From: B33-G16 sp046498285
GTDB taxonomy: Bacteria; Desulfobacterota; DSM-4660; Desulfatiglandales; B25-G16
Reading direction: 5' to 3'
Assembly (NCBI GenBank): GCA_046498285.1
Contig: JAWOBA010000175.1
Span: 1-20,334 of the forward strand
DNA length: 20,334 nucleotides
Notes under the pieces: generated by a model
Databases searched by the model: none
Told to the model about the DNA's origin: nothing
The model's input: the letters and a program-made list of their open reading frames with translations, nothing else
Part shown: positions 8,088 to 15,114 of the stretch, one piece after another
How the letters are laid out: each line of letters begins with the position of its first letter
Position numbering within the stretch: position 1 is the stretch's first letter
Position numbers and translations under genes: made by a program

Positions 8088-8546
8088 ATGTCCAGCAAGA
8101 TTTACCAACATGATGTTGTGGCAGGAACTCGGTTATTAGATATAGACACCCTGATTAGTAGGGAAATGGATACGAAGATGGTCAAGAGGAGTTTGTTGTT
8201 ACTGGAAACACTAAAAATTGAGAAAATTAACGGAGACCTATCCTCCCAACCCTTCTTACACTGTAAAATCAGGAGGAATAAACCTTTGGATACTTCGGGT
8301 TCCACATAGTGTCACTTATTGGATGCGGGGCTGGGAGTCGGACCCCAGCTCGCCTATAAAAAAGTCAGTCAAGCAAAAACCCTCCTTCATGAGAAAGATA
8401 AATAGCTGGTTGAGGTGTGTGATCTTTTGTGTGCCTTTATAAATCAAAGAGGGGGATATATTGAGAAAACACAATTCGAAATCGAATATGCATTGAAGAG
8501 AGGGATACCGGTGCGGCTTCATTTGGAACAGGGGTATCTTAAATAA
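8088..8546 (+). pseudogene. Coding-like frame interrupted by two TAG codons
   Basis: One reading frame runs from an ATG at 8088 to a TAA at 8544-8546 and is broken only by TAG at 8307-8309 and TAG at 8403-8405. The part after the first TAG reads like a real protein: LLDAGLGVGPQLAYKKVSQA (8316-8375), then LVEVCDLLCAFINQRGGYIE and TQFEIEYALKRGIPVRLHLE. The last part is reminiscent of the C-terminal half of nucleoside-deoxyribosyltransferase-like Rossmann proteins, a weak resemblance only. An AGGAGG at 8271-8276 precedes an in-frame TTG at 8286. The simplest reading is a decaying gene. Amber readthrough or recoding is possible but unsupported, because TAG is an ordinary stop for the transporter and nnr genes here. 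Confidence 0.45.
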
Positions 8547-8647
8547 TATATCACTATACTGCTTCATTTGTTGAAGGAAAACAGGAATTCTCCTTGTCAT
8601 AGCAGGAATTTTTCCGTACAACTACTCTCGAAATAGGAGGATAAAAT

Positions 8648-8890
8648 ATGAAGTGTGCAATATGTGGGATTGAAGTAGACTCTATTGAAAAAGCAATAAA
8701 GGAAGGCTGGATCCCTTATTTCTTTGAGGGAAAAACAGAGCATGAATGTGCCTGTCCAGGTTGCGCTGAGGTTTTTCTCGAATCAGGGGAAGATGGAGAG
8801 ATGGAGGTGAAAGAGGAGTATCAAGGAAAAATAAAGTATCTTGATGAGAAAGTGAAAGAGAACCTAGTCATGGAAGTTATACTGAACTGA
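8648..8890 (+). CDS. Small Cys-rich, putative zinc-ribbon protein
   Basis: This 80-residue protein has a strong ribosome site, AGGAGG, 7 nt before the ATG. Cys3 and Cys6 form a CxxC knuckle (KCAICG). A second cluster at 34-39 (CACPGC) supplies a further CxxC at Cys36 and Cys39. This spacing is that of a treble-clef or zinc-ribbon fold binding one Zn ion. The C-terminal half is acidic with alternating Lys and Glu. There is no signal peptide and no known domain that I can name. It stands alone between the interrupted frame and a long non-coding stretch. Confidence 0.75.
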   Translation: MKCAICGIEVDSIEKAIKEGWIPYFFEGKTEHECACPGCAEVFLESGEDGEMEVKEEYQGKIKYLDEKVKENLVMEVILN

Positions 8891-9454
8891 GGCCTTTCAA
8901 AAAGAGAAAAAAGAGAAAAGATGTTGATGTTTTAAATTTTATAGGTCACCTGTGGTTTAGCTATATTGCAGGTTTTGTCACGCTAATCATAAATATTAGG
9001 TTTATATGGGCTTCGTAAGGGATGGTTGATTCTCTGCAAGCCAATCCATTCCCAATCAAGATTGAAATAATTCTATATTTCGGCTCCCTCTTGTCCACAA
9101 TCGATTTTTTATTTGGACAGCATTCGAACCCTGTAAGCGCGTAAATATTATATTTGAATCTCTACAAGCCCTTTAAAGGTCTTATTTAATGCCTTTCAGG
9201 GATTAACGTGTATTGAAAATTTCCATAGTTGAATTTTACCGGTTTTGCACAACATGTGCAGGCACAGACAACCTGAATTCCCGCACGCAAATAGCATCGT
9301 GTAAAATCAAATACGTATCTGTCCACAAACAATGGATGTAAATTATTTTGGACAGCAGTGATTTCGACTAATATTTCAAAAGGTTATAAGACCTTTGTCC
9401 TCTTTTATATGCCTTCAGTTAAATCTATACGTGGGCCTCTACCACTAATATTTA
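8891..9454. other. Gene-free stretch with paired TGTCCA inverted repeats
   Basis: No frame in this AT-rich 560 bp has both a ribosome site and protein-like content. Two short inverted repeats of the same type are visible: TTGTCCACAA (9091-9100) facing ATTTGGACAG (9111-9120), and CTGTCCACAA (9319-9328) facing TTTTGGACAG (9346-9355). A small perfect palindrome, TGCACA-ACA-TGTGCA, lies at 9246-9260. These may be worn ends of insertion elements or protein-binding sites. Nothing else is identifiable. Confidence 0.5.
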
Positions 9455-9549
9455 GAGCTTTTCAAAACCTGACCATTTTTCTTACTTCGAATAGAGAGGG
9501 TAGAGTTTTCTGAAGTGACTGGTTGAGGGGTGCTGTCTTTTCGCAACGT
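9455..9549. repeat. Palindromic repeat, truncated left arm (copy 3a)
   Basis: GAGCTTTTCAAAACCTGACC, then AGTTTTCTGAAGTGACTGG and GTGCTGTCTTTTCGCAACGT, align in order with the left half of copies 2 and 3c. It stops inside the CGCAACGTATC arm, exactly where the next element begins with GAGACCTTTG. This is what insertion of one repeat into another would leave. Confidence 0.7.
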
Positions 9550-9784
9550 GAGACCTTTGAAAAACCTGGCGATTTTCAGAATTCCACGTTGTTTACAATA
9601 AACCACAAGCCACAAGGTACACAAAGTAAGGACTGCCGTTTAGGCGAACATATTTATGTCCGGCGTTTAACCCGCCGGACATAAAAGTTTTCTTCGTGCT
9701 CTTCGTGCCTTCGTGGTTTACCCAGTTCAATCCCGAAGGGCTATTTAACCGGGGTTCAAACAAAGTGAATAAGTCAACGAATTC
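9550..9784. repeat. Palindromic repeat, left arm plus module A (copy 3b)
   Basis: It starts with GAGACCTTTG (9550-9559) and runs through the same left arm and junction as copy 1 (TTTTCAGAATTCCACGTTG). Module A occupies 9599-9720 with the perfect central palindrome TATGTCCGGCG (9655-9665) and CGCCGGACATA (9673-9683). It ends after AATAAGTCAACGAATTC, where copy 1 continues into the right half. Here a new GAGACCTTTG begins instead. Confidence 0.8.
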
Positions 9785-10100
9785 GAGACCTTTGAAAAAC
9801 CCGGCGATTTTCACCATCCCCAAAAAGACGATGGACTTTTTTGAAGTGACTGGTGGCTTCCGGCTCGACTCCGTCCTGGAGGGGACTCCGCCCCGGAAGG
9901 GAGAGCCTCCCGCTCGGAGAGAAGGGTGCTGTCTTTTCGTAACGTATCATTGGGGGAACCCGCAGGCCCCGATTTATCGGGGCAATGCGGAGGGGGCAAA
10001 ACTCCCCCATGGATACGTTGCTGAAAAGACCAACCCGGGAACCTCGGAACTGAAAAAAAGCCCATCGTCTTTAGATCAATAGGGGTTATGCAAAGGTTTC
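9785..10100. repeat. Palindromic repeat, long copy 3c
   Basis: The ends are GAGACCTTTG (9785-9794) and CAAAGGTTTC (10091-10100), matching at 9 of 10 bases as an inverted pair. Nested arms inside pair in order. AAAGACGATGGACTTTTTTGA (about 9824-9844) pairs with TGAAAAAAAGCCCATCGTCT (from 10051). GTCTTTTCGTAACGTATC (9931-9948) pairs with GGATACGTTGCTGAAAAGAC (10011-10030). TGGGGGAA pairs with ACTCCCCCAT. The apex is the hairpin GCCCCGATTTATCGGGGC (9966-9983), flanked by CGCA and TGCG. The left side carries an extra GC-rich segment (about 9853-9925) absent from copy 2. A single strand could fold into one hairpin of about 300 nt. Confidence 0.85.
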
Positions 10101-10211
10101 ATAATCAAGTAATGCTGAGGGAAGTGGTGGTTATGGTATGCTGGCGACTTACAACGAAAGGGATGAGGGGTTGGGAGGTGTTAACTTTTTTAGAAGGCAA
10201 GGGAAGATACA

Positions 10212-10769
10212 ATGGATATTAAACAATGTTTTGATGTTCTTGAACTTGATAACAATGCCAGCATAGATGATGCAAAGCAGGCCTATAAAGATATGGTCAA
10301 TATCTGGCATCCGGATCGTTTCTCCAGCAATCCGCGTCTCAAACAAAAGGCCGAGGATAAATTAAAGGAAATTAATGAAGCCTATGAGATAATGCAGTCC
10401 TATTTATCCTCAAAAAAGCCACCGCAGCCGGACAAACCCACGTATGCAAAACCTGACTCCGGAGCAAGTCTGAGAACAGATGTAAGCAGCAGGGCAAAGC
10501 ACACTAAATCCTATTCAGAGGCTGGACCAAAGGATAAAACAGAGGCCTTTGTTGAAGCAGGCACAGGGATTGTTTTTAGCTTATTTTCCTACCTTTCTTC
10601 AGCTTTTCGCCGTATAGTAACAGAGGCCAAAAGCGAGATAGACCAGGGGAAAATCAATCAGTGGCAAAAGAGTGACGATATAAGAGGAAAAGGCAGAGGC
10701 AGGGGCATGAAAAGCGGGAAGAGAATGGGGAGAGGTATGAGAGGAGGAGGAAGAGGAAGAGGCATGTGA
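10212..10769 (+). CDS. J-domain protein with RG-rich tail
   Basis: This is a 185-residue protein. Residues 3-66 form a J domain with the HPD motif at 33-35 (IWHPDRF), which stimulates DnaK ATP hydrolysis. The DnaJ Gly/Phe region, zinc fingers and substrate-binding domains are absent, so it is a type III J protein. Residues 67-110 are Pro/Lys-rich linker. Residues about 114-136 form a hydrophobic helix (TGIVFSLFSYLSSAF) that could be a membrane or partner-binding segment. Residues 159-185 are almost only Gly, Arg, Met and Lys (GRGRGMKSGKRMGRG...), encoded by a purine-rich run, and suggest RNA or other anion binding. AAGGGAAG precedes the ATG. The gene converges on the DUF89 gene with only 22 bp between stop codons. 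Confidence 0.88.
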   Translation: MDIKQCFDVLELDNNASIDDAKQAYKDMVNIWHPDRFSSNPRLKQKAEDKLKEINEAYEIMQSYLSSKKPPQPDKPTYAKPDSGASLRTDVSSRAKHTKSYSEAGPKDKTEAFVEAGTGIVFSLFSYLSSAFRRIVTEAKSEIDQGKINQWQKSDDIRGKGRGRGMKSGKRMGRGMRGGGRGRGM

Positions 10770-10791
10770 AGGCAGGATTGTACTCAAATTA

Positions 10792-11637
10792 TTACACATG
10801 TATTCCCTTTAATACAATATCTCCTTCATTGACGCCAATATCATTCGCTATGACATAGCATTTTGCCTTTAGCATAAAAAATATCGGCTTTTTTTCATCA
10901 GAGAGCCCTTCATAGTTTCCTTGCCCCTTACTTATCACAAATTTTGAATCACGATATAATTTTCTAAATTCATAACTACATGTTGTAAGTATGGTACCTG
11001 GCGCATTTGTCCCGGATGATACTATCGTAGCAACTTTATTTATTCCTGCCAGTATTGCATCATCATGTGTTACATCATTGATAACTGGCTCATCTCTCAC
11101 TACATATATCACTGGCTTTTTTAATTCTTCTATTAAAATTCTATCAAAAACAGATTCTCCAGCATTATCGCCAAGAAAAAGAATCTCATCAACCCTGTCT
11201 AAATACTCCCTGAATTGTTTGTAATCAAATATTGCGAAATGCTTTTTACATACTTCCTTAAGTTCTTTCTCAATATCAAAATTCCTATTCACGCCAAAGT
11301 CGATTATATTACCAGCAATTGCAATTCTTATCGCTGAAAGAAGGCTATCATCTGATTGTTCAACTTTCTTTTTTAAAGAATGATACAAAGAGAGTGCTTT
11401 CTGGGTACTTTCGATTTTTATTTCCTTATAAGGATCGTTGTTCCCTGTGATCTCTCTTACTTTTTCATATATGAGCCTTCCAGTTTCTGGTGGCGTGTTC
11501 TCAAGAGGAATATCTTTCAGCATTATACCTATTTCATCCAGAATTCTTTTTATCTTTCCTTCATCATCTGTTGCTATTCGTCCTGCGCGAAGTGCTTGAT
11601 TGAAAAAACAAGGAATACAATCGAGATAGGTTTTCAT
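10792..11637 (-). CDS. DUF89 / ARMT1-like damage-control phosphatase family protein
   Basis: The 281-residue protein begins MKTYLDCIPCFFNQALRAGR, the usual N-terminus of bacterial DUF89 proteins. The frame is open back to an ATG at 11709 (24 more residues), but that ATG has no ribosome site and the extra residues look non-homologous, so 11637 is preferred. The metal-site motif is LFLGDNAGESVFDR, near residue 150 of the short form. Other family segments are VVRDEPVINDVTHDDA, SKGQGNYEGLSDEKKPIFF and KAKCYVIANDIGV. DUF89 enzymes are metal-dependent phosphatases acting on damaged or surplus phosphometabolites, such as sugar phosphates. It lies last in a minus-strand run after transketolase and a cupin. 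The physiological substrate cannot be assigned. Confidence 0.88.
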   Translation of the reverse strand: MKTYLDCIPCFFNQALRAGRIATDDEGKIKRILDEIGIMLKDIPLENTPPETGRLIYEKVREITGNNDPYKEIKIESTQKALSLYHSLKKKVEQSDDSLLSAIRIAIAGNIIDFGVNRNFDIEKELKEVCKKHFAIFDYKQFREYLDRVDEILFLGDNAGESVFDRILIEELKKPVIYVVRDEPVINDVTHDDAILAGINKVATIVSSGTNAPGTILTTCSYEFRKLYRDSKFVISKGQGNYEGLSDEKKPIFFMLKAKCYVIANDIGVNEGDIVLKGIHV

Positions 11638-11739
11638 TAAATTCTTTCTAAATTGTTTATCTGCATCCGGCAACTCCGATATGGTAAAGATTCTTTCCCT
11701 ATACACCATCCAGGCGTATTGTTACGTCTGTGGAATGAG

Positions 11740-12054
11740 TCAAATAACATCCATAGTTTCTGCTGCTCGAAGACAATGCTGGATATTTGGTGGCACATAA
11801 AGGGCATCACCTGGCTTGAGATCCACTGTTTGTCCATTCACCTCGCCGGTTCCCTTGCCTTTTAGAACAAAAAACTCATGTTCCCAAGGATGACTGTGAT
11901 TAGGACTTTGTCCACCTGGTTCAATGGTTAACACCCTTAAATTAAAATTGGGAGCGCCGTCCTTTTCTGTGATTAGATGTCGTATGACAGCTCCCTTTGC
12001 CCCATCTGTTTCAGTTTTTTCTGCTTCCTGATCTAAGTAATGAATATGTTTCAC
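11740..12054 (-). CDS. Single-domain cupin protein
   Basis: This 104-residue protein starts at a GTG preceded by GAGGAGG. Cupin motif 1 is SPNHSHPWEHEFFVLKGKG (50-68), giving metal ligands His53, His55 and a following acidic residue (Glu58 or Glu60). Motif 2 is PGDALYVPPNIQHCLR (81-96) with the third ligand His93. This is the complete metal-binding set of the Cupin_2 family, folding as one small beta barrel. Single-domain cupins include isomerases, dioxygenases and sensors, and the exact role is not readable. The gene is 103 bp upstream of the DUF89 start and 111 bp downstream of transketolase, all on the minus strand, so one transcript is plausible. Confidence 0.87.
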   Translation of the reverse strand: MKHIHYLDQEAEKTETDGAKGAVIRHLITEKDGAPNFNLRVLTIEPGGQSPNHSHPWEHEFFVLKGKGTGEVNGQTVDLKPGDALYVPPNIQHCLRAAETMDVI

Positions 12055-12165
12055 TTTTCCTCCTCATGCCTGATACTATGCTCAAATGCAACAATCTACC
12101 ATTCTTGCCCGAATCACTTATAGGTTCATTGATGTATCATTTCATCCACCTTCAATATTCTGAAC

Positions 12166-14199
12166 CTACCTGCTGGTCAACAGTTCCCTGGCATCCTTGA
12201 TAATATGCTCTACAGTGAAACCGAACTGTTGAAAGAGCTCTTCTCCTGGAGCAGATGCCCCAAAGCGTTCGATGCCGATGATTTTTCCATGGCATCCAGT
12301 ATATCGCTCCCACCCATATGGGCAACCTGCTTCAACTGCAAGACGTGCCTTTACATCAGATGGCAATACTTCTTCATGATAATCTTTCGATTGCATTTCG
12401 AAAAGTTCCCAACAAGGCATATTAACTACTCGTACCTGAATGCCCTGACCTATCAATTGCTCATATGCTGATAATAGTATAGGCACCTCTGATCCTGTGC
12501 CTATAAAGATCAGTTCAGGTTTCGATCCAGGGGCATCAGCCAGAACATAGGCACCGCGTTGAAGTCCATTTGCTTTCATATAGCGATTTCTATCAATGAT
12601 AGGTAGCTTTTGTCGTGTTAGAATCAGTGCAGTTGGTCCGTTTCGACGGCTCAGGGCTATTTTCCATGCCTCTACTGTCTCCTGAGCATCCGCAGGGCGG
12701 ATAACCATTAGGTTCGGCATGGCCCTCAAGCTGGAAAGCTGCTCGATAGGTTGATGTGTGGGGCCATCCTCTCCCAGCCCGATGGAATCGTGAGTGAAGA
12801 CATAAATAACACGCAATCTCATCATTGCTGCCAAACGAATAGCCGGGCGCATGTAATCGGAAAAGATCAGAAATGTTCCACCATAAGGAATAAGGACTCC
12901 GCTGAGGGCCATACCATTCAAAATAGCTCCCATGGCATGCTCGCGGATACCAAAATGAATGTTGCGTCCACCTGCGCTTTTAAATTCGCCGAAGTTTTTC
13001 AAGAAGGTATTATTTGAAGGAGCTAAATCTGCTGAACCACCGATAAGGCCGGGAAGGTGGGGGGCAACTGCTTGCAGAACTTTGCCAGAGGCAGATCGAG
13101 TTGCCACAGGGCCGTCTTCTGGTTTAAAAAGAGGGAGTAACTTTTCCCACTGCGAGGAATCAGGCTCTTTATTCATCTGCTCCCACTCATGGACAAGTTC
13201 AGGGTAGGACTTTTTATAGGTGCCCCAAAGAGACACCCATTCTTTCTCATATTCTTGCCCATGGTTTACTGCTCGTTGAAAATGGAAAAGCACATCTTCA
13301 GGAACGAAAAACGGTGGGGCTTCCGGCCAGTGGAGATTTCTCTTAGTCAGCATTACCTCCTCTTCGCCCAGCGGTGCCCCATGGGAATCAGCAGAGTCCT
13401 GCTTATTGGGGCTTCCATATGCAATGTTGGTCCTCGCAATAATAAGAGAGGGTTTTGATTTCTCCTTTTTGGCTTGGCGAATGCTCTCCTCTATTCCTGC
13501 TAAATCATAGCCATTTACGTGCTGAACATGCCAGTTGTATGCCTCAAACCTATGCTGCACATCTTCACTCAAGGCAAAACCTGCGGATCCCTCGATGGTT
13601 ATACGATTATCGAGATAGATATAGATAATATTTCCCAAGCCAAGATGCCCCGCCAGAGAAGCTGCCTCAGAAGACACCCCCTCCATAATGTCTCCATCAC
13701 TCACCAAAGAATAAACAGAGTAATCAAATAGTGGAAAATCAGGCCTGTTAAAATGATTGGCCAGGAACCTCTCAGACATGGCCATGCCAACGCCGGTTGC
13801 AAAGCCCTGGCCCAATGGGCCCGTAGTAGTTTCGACACCAGGCGCACAGCCATACTCGGGGTGTCCGGGGGTTTGGCTATTCCACTGTCTAAAGGCCTTT
13901 ATTTCCTCGAGTGCAAGGTCATACCCGGTGAGATAAAGCATAGCATACAACAGCATGGAGCCATGGCCGGCTGATAAAACAAATCGGTCGCGGTTTGGCC
14001 ATTGTGGATTTTTAGGATTGTACCGCATAATTTTTGTCCAGAGCACATACGCCAAGTCAGAGGCCTCCATGGGCATACCGGGGTGACCGGAATTAGCCTT
14101 CTCCACCGCATCTACCGCTAAAAAACGAATCGTATTGATGCACTTCCTTTCAAATGAACCTTGCGACTCGTTTGGCTTTTCTCTATCCTCAGATATCAT
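12166..14199 (-). CDS. tkt: Transketolase
   Basis: The 677-residue length matches full-size bacterial transketolase, which moves two-carbon ketol units between sugar phosphates in the pentose phosphate pathway using thiamine diphosphate and a divalent metal. The N-terminal part has NSGHPGMPM (36-44), AGHGSMLLYAMLYL (77-90) and the cofactor motif SDGDIMEGVSSEAASLAGH (167-185) with the downstream Asn198. The pyrimidine-binding domain has GIREHAMG (417-424), including catalytic Glu420, and GLGEDGPTHQPIEQL (474-488). The C-terminal domain ends in a Cys-Trp region and TSR. The ATG has AAGGAG 7 nt upstream. It heads the run that includes the cupin and DUF89 genes. All catalytic motifs look intact. 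Confidence 0.97.
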   Translation of the reverse strand: MISEDREKPNESQGSFERKCINTIRFLAVDAVEKANSGHPGMPMEASDLAYVLWTKIMRYNPKNPQWPNRDRFVLSAGHGSMLLYAMLYLTGYDLALEEIKAFRQWNSQTPGHPEYGCAPGVETTTGPLGQGFATGVGMAMSERFLANHFNRPDFPLFDYSVYSLVSDGDIMEGVSSEAASLAGHLGLGNIIYIYLDNRITIEGSAGFALSEDVQHRFEAYNWHVQHVNGYDLAGIEESIRQAKKEKSKPSLIIARTNIAYGSPNKQDSADSHGAPLGEEEVMLTKRNLHWPEAPPFFVPEDVLFHFQRAVNHGQEYEKEWVSLWGTYKKSYPELVHEWEQMNKEPDSSQWEKLLPLFKPEDGPVATRSASGKVLQAVAPHLPGLIGGSADLAPSNNTFLKNFGEFKSAGGRNIHFGIREHAMGAILNGMALSGVLIPYGGTFLIFSDYMRPAIRLAAMMRLRVIYVFTHDSIGLGEDGPTHQPIEQLSSLRAMPNLMVIRPADAQETVEAWKIALSRRNGPTALILTRQKLPIIDRNRYMKANGLQRGAYVLADAPGSKPELIFIGTGSEVPILLSAYEQLIGQGIQVRVVNMPCWELFEMQSKDYHEEVLPSDVKARLAVEAGCPYGWERYTGCHGKIIGIERFGASAPGEELFQQFGFTVEHIIKDARELLTSR

Positions 14200-14357
14200 G
14201 GTAAGCTCCTTTATTATCGTGGTATAGCATTGTGTCTCAATTAACTATTTCCCCTTAGTTGGAGATTCTTCTATTTGTCTGTGGTCATTGCTGAGATGGG
14301 TATCCTTTTTTATATTTCTTGAATGCACCTGAATATTTTATTATTTTATATCATAAG

Positions 14358-14606
14358 TCAATGGTAATCTCTGCAAGCGTGAACAAAACATGGTGATCTT
14401 GTTGTTGTCCCGTAAGATCGAATTTTCCTTTGCCGGAGCTTAAAGTGAATTGTATGCCATAGATGATAGGCAAGGAGGGTTCTAAAAATGTGCCCATCGC
14501 ATCGAGTCTCTTTCTGATGGTAGATCGGCCTTAGGCCTAATTCGGACTTCATGCATCGAAATGCATCTTCAATATCAGTCAGCCTGGTATAAATATCCCA
14601 TATCTG
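14358..14606 (-). pseudogene. Remnant of IS1634/IS4-like transposase (C-terminal part)
   Basis: Read on the minus strand, a frame without an N-terminus gives YTRLTDIEDAFRCMKSELGL, then RPIYHQKETRCDGHIFRTLL and AYHLWHTIHFKLRQ. This is the characteristic C-terminal region of IS1634-type DDE transposases, with the catalytic Glu in TDIEDAF and the ExxxxxxK spacing retained. The frame is closed upstream by a TAA at 14607-14609. After KLRQRKI the family-like continuation appears to move to another frame (LTGQQQDHHVLFTLAEITID), a sign of frameshift. The N-terminal three quarters of the enzyme and the element ends are missing, so it is a dead fragment. Confidence 0.75.
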
Positions 14607-14609
14607 TTA

Positions 14610-14699
14610 CATGAAGTTACGCGCAGGCAGATTGAAAAAGAGGGGCTGACAGACAGAATTATCCCTATATTGGGCGATGTTCATGACCTTCCTTTTAAC
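14610..14699 (+). pseudogene. Fragment of a SAM-dependent methyltransferase
   Basis: The plus frame starting at 14610 reads HEVTRRQIEKEGLTDRIIPI followed by LGDVHDLPFN. This matches the pattern around motifs I-II to III of class I methyltransferases of the UbiE/Methyltransf_11 type: a helix of the form RR.IE..GL.DRI, then GD.HDLPF. The glycine-rich SAM loop that should precede it is absent, because the transposase remnant abuts it. The part that should follow is replaced by module A of the palindromic repeat at about 14696. It is therefore cut on both sides. The call rests on about 30 residues. Confidence 0.5.
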
Positions 14700-15009
14700 C
14701 CACAAGGCACAAGGTACACAAAGCAAGGACTGCCCCTTAGGCGAAACGATGTATGTCCGGCGTTTAACCCGCCGGGCATACAATCTTTCCTTCGCGCCCT
14801 TTGCGTCTTTGCGGTTCAAAAAAAGGGAATAAGTCAACGCATTCAACAATGTCCCTAAGATCCCGATTTATCGGGGCAATGCGGATAGAGCAAAACAGCC
14901 CCATGGATTCGTTGCTAAAAAGACCAACCCGGGAGCCTCGGCCTCCGGCCCGAAGGGAACTGAAAAAAGCCCATCGTCTTTAGATCAAGAGGGGCTATGC
15001 AAAGGCCTC
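14696..15009. repeat. Palindromic repeat, copy 4 (module A plus right half)
   Basis: The left arm is missing. Module A begins at about 14696 with the central inverted repeat TATGTCCGGCG (14752-14762) and CGCCGGGCATA (14770-14780), one mismatch. The right half follows with AATAAGTCAACGCATTCAAC, the hairpin CCCGATTTATCGGGG, GGATTCGTTGCTAAAAAGAC and TGAAAAAAGCCCATCGTCT, ending CAAAGGCCTC (15000-15009). It is more diverged than copies 1 and 3. The 105 bp from here to the next stop codon show nothing further. Confidence 0.8.
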
Positions 15010-15114
15010 GGTTTTAAAAGCTTTCAGGCACAACGTAGCCCGAAGCCCTGTTGATAATCGAGTTTTGAACCTTGATGGGTCAAAGACATAAAGCACGGTC
15101 ACATAGACGAAACA

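Noticed and set aside
9121..9150. tRNA-like T-loop (GGTTCGAATG on the minus strand)
   Set aside because: No acceptor stem, anticodon arm or D arm can be placed around it; it looks like chance.
9455..10100. CRISPR array
   Set aside because: The repeats are long, palindromic and unevenly spaced, with no regular short spacers and no cas genes in the window.
11638..11709. Extended N-terminus of the DUF89 protein (MVYRERIFTISEL...)
   Set aside because: No ribosome site at the upstream ATG, and the family begins at MKTYLDCIPC. The downstream start was used.
14213..14240. Promoter-like TTGAGA-16-GATAAT upstream of transketolase (minus strand)
   Set aside because: The boxes match well, but transcription would begin within the AAGGAG ribosome site, leaving no usable leader.
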